Below the pieces are notes generated by a model that ran no database searches, was not told the origin of the DNA, and saw nothing but the letters and a program-made list of their open reading frames with translations. This document shows, piece after piece, positions 11,841-25,586 of a stretch of DNA of 64,000 nt (the first letter of the stretch is position 1; each line of letters opens with the position of its first letter). The position numbers were made by a program, and so were the translations under genes. The stretch is from Luscinia megarhynchos (lineage: Eukaryota; Chordata; Aves; Passeriformes; Turdidae). The stretch is from contig CM067568.1 of NCBI GenBank assembly GCA_034336665.1, forward strand, positions 15,905,983 to 15,969,982, in the 5' to 3' direction.

Positions 11841-14800
11841 GGATTTTTACCCACATTTTCCTGCCTTTTTACATGCATTGACTGTTCAGATATAAATGCC
11901 TCAGGTCAGAGGTGGTCCCTTGTTCTGTCTTTAAACACAGCTATGGTGTCTGGTATGCCAGGACACGTGCTAAGACACACCCTCTGACAAATGAAGAAAT
12001 GACATTTCAAATGTCACCACTAACTCAGCTTAGAGCCTGCAGAGAACAAAGCAGCGGGGGGTAAAATCTGCAATATGTCATATGGAGCAAAATACAAGTT
12101 CAAAGCATGCTGCCACAGCTGAGCATCTGATGGTGGTTGGTGCTGGGGCTCTTCTCCACTGCCCTGGCTCCATGCACGCATCAGGAGTCAGCAAGTAATC
12201 CAGATGTCCTCGTGTAAGGCAGGAGGAAGCAGAGGCACTGCACACCCTCTGAGCACAGGAAAATACGCCTCGTAAGCTGGGAGGGAGGGCAGACGGCATT
12301 ACAGGTGGACTAGAAATAACAGAGCAAGCTTCATGCTGAAAAGCAGGGAATTTTGTCATGACAACAGAGAGAGCTGTTAAACTATACAACATGCACAGGG
12401 AATGTAAAGACAGGCAGTGCTGGCAGCACTACAGCACTGAATGATGGTTTATTTTTAACAACAGTTTCTGAAACAGGAGTGGGTGATTTTGTTTGTTTGT
12501 CACTTTTTATTTCTTCCAATTCTCTAGATGGATACTAGATCCTTTTGCAAGATTTTTTATGTATTTATTATGGTTTCTCCTTAAAGCAGAGACTGAAAAT
12601 GCTGTGATAAATAGACTGAAAGGTTCACTTAGTTTCAGCTGCAGTTTCCTTAAGTGCTTGTGTCCCCCGCTGAACTGCTGTTTTGTAATGCAGTGGAGGT
12701 AGAGCACGCTTTGGGGATATTCTACAGCTCTCCTCTTGCCTCCACCACACCACAATAGAACCATTTTTCCTCTCTCCTCCCTTTACCCTTCCTTTCCTGT
12801 GAGGGGACAAGAGTGACCAAGACAAAAAAGGTCTGGGGCCTTTTCCCCACCAACTAAAACCTCACTAATCTAAAGCATTAACTAAGCAGTTTCATGCTTC
12901 GCTCCTGTTCCATGTCCTTCAAGGTGTGCGAACACAGCTTGCTGCAGACTAACAAGCCACACAGCAAACACTCCACACTGGGGACTAACACTGGAGGACC
13001 AGAGGATCCAGAGCTGCAGCTCAGTGGTCTGAGGAACAAGCTCTGCCACTTTGTCCCCCTTATTAATGGGCAGTGAGCACAGAAGGCAAGCGTGACTAGG
13101 TAGGAGAAACCAGGCTATCCAGGGAATCATGCAACGCAAGTGCTGGGCTTTGCAGTCTGTGTAGGGGTGAGTCAGACTCTGAATTGCTGGGCTATCTTAG
13201 TTACAGTAGATGCTAATTCAGCTGGTCAGGTAGAGTGTGCTCTTAGGAGGCTAATATGAGCAAGCATATTGAGGCTCTGGGACTTTTCCAGGCTTCAAAG
13301 CTGTTCTGCCTGTCCTAAAGGGAAGATGCACTTGTGAAACGCAAATGCACACCAGGATCTGGAATACCAGCCTCCCCTGGAGTTTTCAGGCATGGTCTCT
13401 AATGCAAGACTCTGAGCTGTTTGGCAGATTAATGGGGCAGTGGTGTTTTGAGAGGCAGCTGGAGGCACTGTGGTGTGGAAGGTGACAGTTTCAAGCAGGC
13501 ACCTTCCATCTGCTTCATAAAAACAAAGGTGGAAACTTTTAAAAGACTGATTTCAAAAGAGGGAAACCATGTGACAGAATGTTACTGGTCCCTACTCTGG
13601 TTCTTTAGTGCCCAGCAGGATTTGAGGGTTTCTTTTAAAAGACTCAGTATCCAACCTAAAGCCTACTGCAATTAACTCAAAAGAGACTCACACTGCAGGG
13701 CACTGGATCAGATCCTACGAGGCTCTTGGATTCCCTGCTGCCACATCGGCAAACTCTTAGCTGTTCTTCCTATGGGGAGGGGAGGTGAAGGGGTGGAAAG
13801 AGGGATGAGACTCAGTGCCTGCCCTTTCCTGAAGAGACAGTCAGTGCACAGCAGCAGTGAGACAGTCCTCTGGGGTGCTGCTGCATGAGGCAGAGCAGAT
13901 GCAGCTCTTCTCTTTGGTAGCTCTATAGACCTGCAGTGCTGACAGTGACAACAGCTTGTCATCATCAGCTAACAGAGCTACCATGGCAGGCAGCTGAGAG
14001 AAGACCCAAGGTGCCATTTTTAGGGTTAGTTGATTCTGATTGGAACTCCAGTCCCCTGGGATGTGACCCTTTTCATGGAGTTTTCTGGAGGGAGTGAAGG
14101 AGCAGAGGTCAGATTCTCAGCCGAGACATCAGAGCCAAGCTGTTCTCTGAAACACCCTTTGTTGCCGTCTCTTCGCAATCCTGCAGCCTCCGCTCACTCC
14201 TCCCCTTCCCAAAAATAAAGCTCCATGATGTAAAAACATTCCTTTGGGGCTGGAGGTGGAAAAACTAGGACACCACAGTTCGGAAAACGCTCAGCACTGC
14301 ATGAAATATTCACTATCAACCAAAACAGGTTTACCCGGAGGAGGGTATGATGAAAAGGGAACAGGGAATCAATTTCACTGTCCTATGGTTTGTTATTCTG
14401 GCTTCTTCTTCTACTCTCCAAATAAGCTGAGCTTTTTGGAAGCTTCTGTCTGACCCAATTCCCATTCCCTCACTTTTCAGTCTGTGTATGCCTCCTGTTT
14501 TGTGTGCAAATAAACAGTCATCCTAAAGGCATCTTTGCCTAATCCTAAATACTCCTGCTTTCCTGAACAGGGCTAATAATGTAACAATTTATCAGAGAGA
14601 GAGCCAGAGAGTGCATGTACAGCTGGGGGATCCATCAGCTGAGCACTGTGAGATGGGAACCAGGAGCCCCTGAACTGAAGGGCTTTCCCTTTCCCTTCAC
14701 AGAGCCACTTTCTCTGCTCTTCAAACACTGCATATCATCAGTGGGTGTGAATCAAAATACTTCTCTCTATAAGTGATTGCCAAGTTGTTTGTTCTGGGGT

Positions 14801-16548
14801 TTGCCCAATGCAAAGGACAGGAAGAAACCTGGAAAACATGGGAAGCAGGAGAAAGGGCTTTGGTGATCTACCACCCTCACATGTTTGCATTCTGCCTTCT
14901 GCAGGTACAGGTCTCAGTGCAGCCTCAGCCTGAAGCAACATTAATTGTGTGAGTCTGCCCAGGCATACAGGAAGTTCAGCCTCATCACCAGAGATACAGC
15001 ATTCCAAGCAATAATGAGGTCTTCCGACAGTGCAGTGGGAAAATGGAGATAGTAGAGGTGATGGAAAGGATGACATCAACTAAATCTGTGGTTCCCTATA
15101 GGTATCCTCGGATGGGAAATCAAGGCAAAACTAAAATGACCAGGCAGCTGCAAGAGAGGAAGATTATACAATTCCCAAACTCTCAAAATGACAACACACA
15201 TGGGAAATCACATATTTAATTTTTTCCAGTGAGCTCTCACAGAGAAAGGGGCTTACACACAAAGTCCAGCTCCCATATACTGACAGCTTGAAAAAAAAAG
15301 CTACAAATGGAAGCTAATCTGCAATTAATTCATTTTCCATTCAACCAAACCCAAAACACATTTTATGAAACAAAGGAACTCTTTAAATGCTCCAAAGGGC
15401 ATTTTCCTAATGGTGAAGAGCATGTGCACCCAATACTCGGGTCTGTGAGGATCTGTATTATTTTACCAAGCCAGGGAAATGCAGAGAAACTCATCTTTCT
15501 TGATGTATGGTTCCTTCTCCACCCTCACAGCTGGAACTACTTGGCTCACTGGGATATCCCAGGCCATCCCTCTGACACCACTAAACAGGCTCAACAGGAC
15601 TCAAGTTAGAGCCCTAAAAAGCCATGTGCACTCTGGATGTGTGAAGTTGGTCCCATATTTACAAATGTTATACCAAAAAGTGGGATTTATTAGCTCAGAT
15701 GAGTTTGGTCTTAAAATTCAATTCTTTGTGCTGGTAAAAAAATTTAATTTTACATTTATCAATTATCATTTAATTGTTCATATTATGTTAAGACCCCACT
15801 TAACATCATGCCTTTTTTCTGATGCCTGTAAGTACAAACCAGACAGTTCCAGCCTTGCTGAGACTGGGAAGGCAGTTAGGAATGGAGCTTAGAACAGGGG
15901 TCTGGCTAGTCCAGAGGTTTCCCAAGAGATGCTGGCAGCTATTGCTTATGGAAACACACTAACAAACAGAGCTGTTTGGAGTAAGCAGTGATCTTCCCTC
16001 GTGCATCTGCCCTTCTCACCTTCTGGCAATCAGTGAGGATCACTTGACCTGGACTGTCTACCCCAACAGCTCTCTAACTCTTGAACCTACACAGACTTTA
16101 GGCTTCCCATTATTTTGTAGTTTCACTATGTGTTTTTTGTTCATTTTACCCCCAATAACACAATCATGCAATTTTTTCCCAGTCATTCTGCAGTTATCTC
16201 ACTTCTTAAAACCAGTGTTCTCATGATAGGCCTATGGTAAATCGTATCCAGGACAAGAGCTTCAGATTTCAGAGTATTTAGGAAAAGAAATTAAGGCTAC
16301 CTCCCAGTACCATTTTCAATCAATTTTTTTCCCCCAGGAATTAGCTCTGTTCAAGAATTCCTCTCTATAAAACCAGCAGTGTTTTGTGTTCTATTCAATG
16401 AAACTACACAATAAATGACTGTATGTGTTTTTCTTTTTTTTTCTCTGTAAAGACAAAGAAATCTTTTCCTATTCTCTAATAAAAAATTCCTAAAGGATAA
16501 TGTGCTAGCTCTCTTCAGTAATGCTTTTCTAGAAAAGTAACCATTGGG

Positions 16549-16567
16549 AAAAAAAAAAAAAAAAAAA
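16549..16567 (+). repeat. Poly(A) tract
   Basis: A run of 19 A. No recognisable retroposon body, target-site duplication or gene-like sequence lies on either side, so I call it simple sequence rather than a processed-copy tail. Confidence 0.95.
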
Positions 16568-18451
16568 GAAGAATCTGTAATCACTGGCAGATTACAAAGG
16601 ACTAAACAGATGGATAACAGGTAAATGTCATGTCATCATGGAGTAAGTGCCCTGGAGGAGAAAAGTCACAGATGAGCTCATATTTATACCAGTGAATTAA
16701 ACTGATAAATATTTATTACTTCATATGCTCAGCAATAAAGATCTAGTTATTTTTACTACTTGCTGCTTGTGTTTGCTTTTAGGAATAAACCTGCCCTTTA
16801 TGATATGAAAATTTGCTCTTTTACTTTAATTAAGATAAGTGAGAACAGTTCTTAATGGGGTGCTTCATTTGACAAAGGTCAGTTCTGTGCTGTGCCCCCA
16901 GAGGGCTGCAGTGGGAGGTGCCCTCAGTGCCAGCATCGAGGGTGACCACTGGCTGAACAGCAGTAGTGTATTTGAGGAACTGCACATCTTCAGACGAGTC
17001 TCCTCACCAGGGGATGGTGTATTTGTTCTTCATACAATGTCAGGAATATGAAGAAGTCACGTGGCCACTGTTCCATTCAAAATTACAGTCTCTGCTAAAC
17101 AAGCAAAGCCTTACTACCTGCATGAACCACTATGCAGGTTGGTTCTGGTGGCTTCTGCAGGAAAAACCAACAGTGCTCCCAGGGGTTTACAAATTGCTTA
17201 AAGAGACACTGTCTAATTCCTACATACTCTGCAGAGCTTATTAAAATCCTCCAGGAGACAGCCACAAGCACAATTAGAGCTGGTTCCAGTAGCACACAGC
17301 TGCATCCTGTGATAAGCAGGGGATTGAGTGCATGGCAACACAATTTGACTCAGCCAAAACGGCTATCGGGGGGACTGATCATCACTATCCTCTCTTCTGA
17401 CATGTGTTTACTGTGCTGGCAGCAGCAAACTTCATAGGGAATAAGCACACCTGGGACACAGCAGAATTTGGCAGGCACCTGGAACTCACCAGATGTCAGG
17501 TGTTTTATACAGCATGCATTTTCCCTGGAAAGTCAGTCCATTTGGATAAACATTCACTGATGCAAACGGAGACACCAACCCTGCTCTCTTCCACCTGCTA
17601 GCTGCATTATTTGGTAAAGCCTGGTCACCATTTATTTATTTGTGAGGAATGTTCTTTGAGAGAGGATGTACCCCTTTTGTCCCCAAGCAAGAGTTATCCC
17701 TGCATATCCTTTCAGTGACAGCTGGTGATTTGCCTTCATCCACTAACAGCAGACACTGAGGCGAAGCTGACCTGACAAACTCAGATTCAGGGCTCAATGA
17801 CATTTCATCAGTCAAAATGCCCCAAAAGCTTTTGGGCCCTTGTGTGCAGCTTCAAACCACAAGAGTTTGGGGTTTCTGGGGCATAAACAAGAGGGAAGGT
17901 GAGCAAAAGGAAAATCAGTCTCAGTCTTAGGGAAGGTTTCAGTGGATGGATCAGTGGATGAAGGTGTATTTGACATACACTGGCCACACCATGCCTGTAT
18001 CTCTGAGTCACTGGGCTCCATGTACTATCTTGTGATAATGTAATTATCCATGTAAGGAAGAATGCATTAAATGTGAATAATGGCAGCCTATTGCTGACTG
18101 ATTTCTTTCACATGAAAAAGGGGAATGATATATCTGGCATCACCTAACAATATTTTAACTAATACCTAAAAAAGATCTTGATGTGCAAGCCTTGGGGTTT
18201 TGCTTGATCTTCACCTTTAGGTTAGGCGCTCATGGTGCCCTAACAAACTGGAAATGATAATGCTTAATTTGCAGGACTGAGATATAGCTTCATTCACAAA
18301 TTCTTCATGGGTTTCTGGTGGACATTCATTCTCAATTTCTTGCAAAGCACTGTGAAACTCTTTAGTGAAAACCAGCACTCACACAGTGTGGTACAGGGGA
18401 AAGGTATTACACCAGGGACAAGACCTGGTGCCTTTCTGCACCTCTGTCATT

Positions 18452-18525
18452 TAGCTTTCATGTGATGCCAGGTACATCACTTCACTTGATCTATCCTTCC
18501 ACTGACTGTTGAGATAATTAAGTTT
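18452..18525 (-). mobile_element. Possible MIR-type SINE remnant
   Basis: agctttcatgtgatgccagg then tacatcacttcacttgatct resembles the MIR reverse-complement block 'agctgtgtgaccttgggcaagtcacttaacctct'. Only this one block is recognisable, and chance similarity is possible. Confidence 0.35.
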
Positions 18526-20610
18526 TGGAGTAAGGATTTCCCATTTTTATCTGTTTATACAATACCCCATCCATGCTTCAGCCAAGTCTGTGCAAAATAA
18601 CAAATAATAATTTCCAAGATTATTTCTACCCCATGTAATTCTGTTAATGTGCTTGAGGCAGAAAATATACTAGATTAGTAAAATGTCAGTCAGAAATACA
18701 GAAAGCCTGCCCCTCTGCAGCTGCCCAAGGAGAGCTCTGGAGATAAATAGCTCATCTATTTCTAACTGGCACATATTGTTCTATGGGATTATTAATGCCT
18801 GCTGCAAACTTGGCTTCCAGTGGGTGCCTTCTCTGGGATCAGTGGGTGTCCACAAAGCTTTTCCTTTGCAGAAGGTGTTAACAGCACTGCTTACAAGTAA
18901 TATCCCCAGTGTCTGTATTGTCATGGGGATTTCTGCAGATGGCACACAGTGGTGACTGTTAGTAATTTATAACAATTCCTTGCTTTTCTTCCTTCTTTTC
19001 CCTCTCTGCAAGCTCTTCCTAACATTGGCCAGCTCTTGCTTTATCCATAGCAGACAACCTGCAAGAAACCTTGGCAAAGGAGGGGTGTGAGTCCAAATAG
19101 GAGGGGCAGAACACCTCAGACAGGTGCACAGCTCAGGGGCCAGTGACAGCACAGCCTGAAGTCAAATGAGTCAGCCCTGGGTGAGATGAACTGGCAGCCA
19201 GCCACCAAGATAAAGTGCCTGCCTCTGAATTCAGCAATGTCACAAAGAGGGAAGGACAGTGGGGATGGCACAGGCTGGTGAACACGTGCAGGTGAACCAA
19301 ATTGGACAGGCAAAAAAAAGACGACAAGGAAGACACATACTAAACATATTTCACTACTGCAGGCTCTGTCCTGCTGACCTTGGCCAATGATTAATGTTAC
19401 TTTAGAGCCATTCACATTTGCTCTTTATAAGAATCCCTCTGGACTATAACTGGGAAAAATGCCACTCAGGCTGCATTGGGGAACCCGGGAGGTGGGGAAT
19501 GAATTTTTACTGCCATTTAAATAATTTTGTTTATGCCTGAATTTCATGCTGTGCAACTTTCTCTCTCAGGACCAGGTATCACACTTCTCTACTGTACAAA
19601 CAAAAGGCACATTTGAGTCGGTCATGTGGCTCGAAGAAAGTGGAGGAAAACGTGGGTGGAGAGAGGAAGAACTGTTCAAACATGACAGATCTTTTCTTAC
19701 CTGTTATTCTTCCTGACAGGTTAAGATACATCTGCCAAGCTATTTGCAAGATGCAAAGAGCCCTAATCTTAGTTTACCAGAAAAATTTGCACCTTGTGAG
19801 TTGTTGGGAGATTCAGGACTTCAACGAGAGGAGTGGGAAGGACTGTGCTAGGTTGGTAAATGACAGCCTGGAGCTACAGACTGAAATTAAGAGAGAGGTT
19901 CCTGACCCAGACCCTGATTCAAGACCATAAGAGAAGCTCTTTGAAGCCAATTTTAGAATGTCCATACTGCAGTGTGCTTAGCTTCTGCTAAATCACTAGC
20001 TAACCAAATCTGCCAGAATATTTCAAAGGAAATAGCAGCCACTAGGTCTGAAACTTCCTTTTAATTTGCTTTTCTTCCTTATATTTGCTTTTACACATCT
20101 ACAGTTGTAGTATCTAATTCCTTCCCCTTCTTTCCCTTCTTCCTGTTTTTACTTCACGGTTACAGGTAAATCACAAAGGATTTTCTACTGAATTCTGCCC
20201 ATTATATTTCTCATTCATCTCCTAGTCTCCCAGTATTCCAGCCAAATCTGGGATGCACAACATAGGGAATACCAGACCTTTAAAGAATACACCAGGAAAA
20301 AGCATTTTGAGCTCAGCAGTTATTCAGTGAACTCCAGTCACAGCTGGTCACTACCTCCCACACAAACACGGCATGTTCTTGGCCTGAGTCAAAATCTGAG
20401 CATCCTTTTCCTGAGGGAGCGGGGCCATCGTTTTCTATCACCATTCCCTTTGTGCACCTGGGCACTAGCTATTTACACCAGTTGGCACTTCCAGTCATCC
20501 AAATACTTCACATAATTCATAAGCCTAAAGCAGTAAACACCCACCTTCCTGCCATTTATATCTTTCCCCAGGAGAACTCAGCTCAGAGACAGCATTAAGG
20601 TTTCTGCTTT

Positions 20611-20705
20611 TTACCCAATTTTCCAGCTGGGTTAACTGAGGCATGCTGAGGTCAAGTGACTCGCCCAAGGCCAGGCAGTCAGCTGCTTAGCCAGCCCTGC
20701 ATCCC
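20611..20705 (+). mobile_element. MIR-type SINE remnant
   Basis: ttacccaattttccagctgg, then aactgaggcatgctgaggtc, then aagtgactcgcccaaggcca follow the MIR consensus blocks for the 'aaactgaggc' and 'aagtgacttgcccaaggtca' parts. Similarity fades to the right, where a short CpG-rich run begins. MIR copies predate the amniote radiation, so this is a fossil SINE. Confidence 0.78.
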
Positions 20706-21941
20706 GGCGCTGCCAGTCCTGCGGACATTGGCTCCAGCCGCCGGACCACGAGCTTCCCTCGGAGCTGGTGTGTGTGGCACACAACACCTACAGGCCAGAG
20801 GAATCTTTGTCCTTGGCCTCCAGCTGGAAGAGGTGCTGAAAAGAGCAGGAGGCAGGGTGGTGGGGATGGAGCTGTAAGAGGAGCTGATGCAGGTGTGGGA
20901 ATTCTCATTTAGGAAACAAACAGCTGCTCTTGGTGACAGACAGAGCCTGGAACTGATCAGCTTCAGTGACAATGACACTTAAGCGTGCGTCAGAGCCTTG
21001 GATGCACAGTAGATGCACGGAGCTTCCTAAAGATGTGCCTTCCACAGCCCCCCAAAACCAGAGAGCCTCAATGGGAAAACAGGTTTAGACTGTGTTGGGG
21101 ACTCTACAAATGGGTTACCTCAGTTCACACGAAAAGTAGCTCCCACAGAAAAGAGAGGGAGGTAGAAACTGCAGCACGCTGCAGCTATGGGTTTTATTAG
21201 CAACAGAGATATTGAAAGAGAACGCTTCACAGATTGTACTCAGAAACTTGTGCCTTTTGGGAGAAGTTCAGCTAAATACAGTCCCCCACTTATTTCAAAC
21301 ACATAGAACAAAATTTGTCAAATAAATAGGAGGAAGGGTGGCACACAAACTAAAGCCAAACCTACTCTGCTCCAAGCAGCACTCCCTCCCACCTTATTCC
21401 CCAGCCCCACAGCACATTACAGAGAACAGCCTATTCTCTCCTTAGGATAAATAACCTTGTGGCCCAAAACCAGGAGTAGATTTACTAGGGGTTGTAATTG
21501 CAACTGCAGTCCTAACACTTACCCTCACCTGATCAGCACCTCCCAGTGTGCCTTCTGTGCTCCAAGGCACATGATGTAGCTGCAATCACAGGGTTGCATT
21601 TATTATGAACTGGGAATGTGACAAGATCAGGCTCTCAAACTTACCATAAAAGGCCACTCATTTGCAATTGGTAGAGTTTACACTTCTGTGTAAACCTTTG
21701 AATTTGCCTATGATTTCTTATTTGGGCTGGATTTAGTTTTGTAAAGCAGTTTTCTTTCTCCTCTAGAACATAGAGAATAAAGCACATTCTCCTGACATTT
21801 ACGTGTCTAGTTCCCCTCTCTACACAAAAATGCAAATTTTAGAAAAAAGAAGCATTCTGTAATTGTTCTAATTTACACAGGAAGTGTACTAAAAACTTTC
21901 CCTGTTCAGCAGAAAATGGAAAGGGTATTACATTCTATGAC

Positions 21942-21959
21942 AAAAAAAAAAAAAAAAAA
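21942..21959 (+). repeat. Poly(A) tract
   Basis: A run of 18 A bounded by C and T. The bases to the left do not resemble a known transcript or SINE. Confidence 0.95.
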
Positions 21960-24900
21960 TCTGGTCCAGAATGAGATGTTCTATATGTGGAGCTAGTTCT
22001 GGGGCTCTGTAAGAAGCTTCTCTTTGAACAGCTATTCCAGACAGTTTCCTTACCTACACAAGTCCCATAGGCAACCTCACAAAATTTGAAACAAATACAC
22101 AAGGTTTGTTGTAAGACGCAAGAGAAATACTACTCTTGCTTGCCACTGTGGACAGCAGTGATTAAAATACAGACCTCTGAGCCAAGACTCTTAGACAGAT
22201 TTGTTTTTTGACCTTCAGAAAGGACAAAGAAACCCACCCAAACATCCCTAAACCAGCCACTATGAGGCCCATAATAAGGTTAGGCTACTAACAACTCCCT
22301 TTCACCTCCCTATGTCTGTCAGCTGCTCTTGCATCCACACACCCTCTTTATTCCTTCTTTTACTCCTTCAGCAGAATCAACACAAGTGAACCCTGTGCCT
22401 GCACCTCAGCCTCTCCCATTCACTGTCCATATCAATTTAAACTGCTAATTTAAAAGCTAATGTGCTTGATAGACATTCTCTTCTGCCAGCTCTGAGATGG
22501 GAACAGTAATGGGCAGTAAGAGGATGTCAATATCCTAAACCACTGCAGGAGACCAGAGTCCCCAGTCCCACTTGGTGGGACAATGAAGAACAGGCTTCGA
22601 TTACTGTTTAGTAAACTGGATTATTGGTAAAAAAAACCATCTGGAGAACGTTTCTTTTCTTCTATACTCAGCTGCTCCATGTTGGGCAGAATATCCCTAA
22701 AAACCAAAAATTGATTTAGCACATTATGGATCCATGAGAAAAAGAGAAGAGCAGAGAAGCAGCATGCCAAAGCCAAATGCCACGAAAAATCAAGAGATCT
22801 TAATTCTTTCCAAGCTGCACAGTCCATGAGCTGTGAGGGAGAGTTTCCAGCCCTTCCTTCTGATTGCCACCCTCATCCTTCACACCACAAGGCTATTTTG
22901 GCATGTTTGGTTATTATTTCACTCAGTGTTGGCTGCTAACAATTTAAAATAAAATAAACTATTAAAAAGAAGCAAGACAGTGCCTGTGCACAACCTACTG
23001 ATAACTTTGTTCACTAAGTCTGTGCCCCTTTCTACCTGGTCTTTCTAAAGACCACTAGGAAACATATTTTCTCAGTGCCTGAGAGATTGCATTATTTTTT
23101 GTGCATATCCACTGTTTATGTGAAAAGAGGGACAAACACCATCCCTTATTTACTTCTTCTCTCTCCTGCTTAAAAAAGCTAGTCAGCTAAGGAGGGAGTA
23201 ACTCATATAACCAAGATAAAAAGGGACACAAGCTAGAAACAGTGAATATAAACCAGCAACTAATATGAATGGTTTTGCTAATAACATGTTTCTGAAAAAT
23301 TGCTTAGTCCCAAATGCATCACTGTAATGCTGACAAATAGATTCATGGAAGCTTCAGTAAGTTCACAAGCTAGCATCCTGATTGTGAACTTGGAAGCAGA
23401 AACCAGACCTAAATTCCTTTGAAATTAATATAATAACCAAATTTGCTGAGGAATATGCTCCAGGGAGCTTTCCATTTAGGTCAGCAAGAAAAACAAAAGA
23501 TACTAAAAAATGCATTTCCCATTTCTTCTATCACCAGCACAACTGAAAGACATGGGGATATCTACACTAAATACTACAGAGGGTTCATTATACCAAAAGC
23601 AGTATATGATTTGTATCTCACTGATTGCCAAGCAAGGAAGAAATTAGGTTGTACAGAGCTCTCTATAGCAGGCTGCAGATGTCTGAAATTAAGATGGAAA
23701 CCAGAAATGAAAGTCTTAGCAAGTGAAAACAGAAATGCCTTTCCTGGAAACTAAATGCTGGCAGGAAGGGACCTTGGTAGTGCATTCAGACTGTGAACAA
23801 TAACTTAGAGCATGTAACTGGCTGCAGTGATTTACAGGCCAGCACAGCAGTGGGTGCAGATTACAGTTGTGCTGATAGAGGCAGAATAACTCCTGGAAAT
23901 GAGATGCCAGCCAGCACACAGCAAAAGGTAGATGAAGGCCCCTAAAGTGCTTCAGATTGGAAATTACATCCTACTCTGCTGCATGAATAATTGTTTGGCT
24001 TCCATTAGGAAGCTTCTCAATTTCTATCACAGTTTTGTTGATGTACAAACAATGTCCCTTTTTATAACATGGATAGTTCCTCTCTCCCCTAATGGTCTTG
24101 GTTTACACCCTTGGTGTCGAGAATCAGCTGGTGATAAAGTCAAGGAAATACAGTTAACAATAATAAAACGGAGTAAAAGATATGGCTACAAAAGAAACAA
24201 AATTAGCTGAAAATTAGCTCCCTCCCCTGCAAAGTGTTTAGTTGAAGAGCTCAAAGCACAGATTTTTAGATAAACAGGTTTTACTTCCTAAGGCTCCTTG
24301 AAATTAAGACAGGTAAAATTTGTGTGGACAGTCTGCAAGCTGTGAGGCAAAGGCTATGAGGAAAGCTAGTCAGAAGCTTGGAGCACATTCATTCAACTGA
24401 CAGGTAATTTTTAATGCCGCCTATTTAAAAGTACTTTGCTATGCAATACATTGGTGTCTCGCAAGATTAGTTGCCCTTGAAGATTTGAGGACAAATGACC
24501 CATTTAAGGAGGCAACACTGTGATTCTGTGTTGGAACAGAGCATTTTTACAAATGACTACTCTATTTGAACCCCCAATGTATGACCTCACTGAAGAAGGT
24601 AATTTTTAGGCTGTGTGACTGAAAGTGTCAGGCTGAACTCAGAGGAGGAAGGTACCCTGCCACCTGAGATGGCATGAAGATAGGAAGAAAGGGAGCACAG
24701 GGCTCTGTAGAAGGAGTTCCTGCCTTCAGTGTATGTATTTCTCTTTGCTCTCAGCACTGTTGCACAGAGCTGGCCAACACCATATGGGCCTCTGCCACAT
24801 AACACATACTCACTGTAAAGTCCACTTGCATTGAAAGGTGTCCATACACTGCTGGATTTTCATCCCAAGCTTTGCCTTCTGCTTCCATGCCACAGCTCCT

Positions 24901-25574
24901 GGCTACCATGGCTAATCCAAAGACACCATAAATTTATATACAAAGGGACTAATTTTCCTTTGTATGTGCTCATATAAAAAGCTGAGTACTGCAAAACTTT
25001 TTCTGGTATCAATCAGACCTGAATTTACTGGCTAATTAATTTATTCCTGCCCATGTCAATGGGATTAAAACTTTTGCTCAAGCACAGGAACAGATTTTTA
25101 AAGTACCAAAAGCAATTATTGAAATACATTTCCATAGCTCAAAATGATAGCAAAACACAGGTGCTAGGGAAGAATCATTTGCTGATAAGAAGTCAAACTT
25201 TATTCAAACTTCTGAAACCGAGAGACTACAAATGCTGCTTTTATAGGAACAGTTTTTTAACAGAGGCCAAGTAAAAAAATAAATGACAACTAACCATCAA
25301 CATTATGCGTTCACTCAGCACAGCCAGAATGAAACAGATAGAAAGAAATTAAAAATAAATTTCAATACTATAAATTAAAAGATGCCACAGAAGGTATGCA
25401 AATTGCATGCCACAAGGTCTTGTTTTTTGTTTACAAAGAATGTGTTTTCAGTTTGATGGAGAGGCATCATTATGGAGGGAATTTGAGGCATTTTAAATAG
25501 CAGAAGCTCTCATTAAGTATTCATTTTTAACAGGAAGACTGGAAAAAAATTAAAATTAATGAGGAAGATGAAGT

Positions 25575-25586
25575 GGGGGGGGGGGG
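25575..25586 (+). repeat. Poly(G) tract
   Basis: Twelve consecutive G in a purine-rich stretch (gaggaagatgaagt before it). It is an uncommon homopolymer for this AT-leaning region and a likely site of sequencing-length error. Confidence 0.95.

Larger units (their letters stand above)
11841..20610 (-). other. Downstream intron, no exon seen
   Basis: This stretch contains the 19-A tract, one doubtful MIR block and ordinary unique sequence with scattered single CpGs. No kinase-like peptide was found in any frame on the minus strand. Confidence 0.6.

Noticed and set aside
16549..16567. Poly(A) tail of a processed pseudogene or SINE
   Set aside because: No transcript-like or SINE body upstream, and no target-site duplication visible.
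23750..23780. ggcaggaagggaccttggta as a CR1 tail
   Set aside because: Only about 15 bases resemble CR1; no further landmarks on either side.
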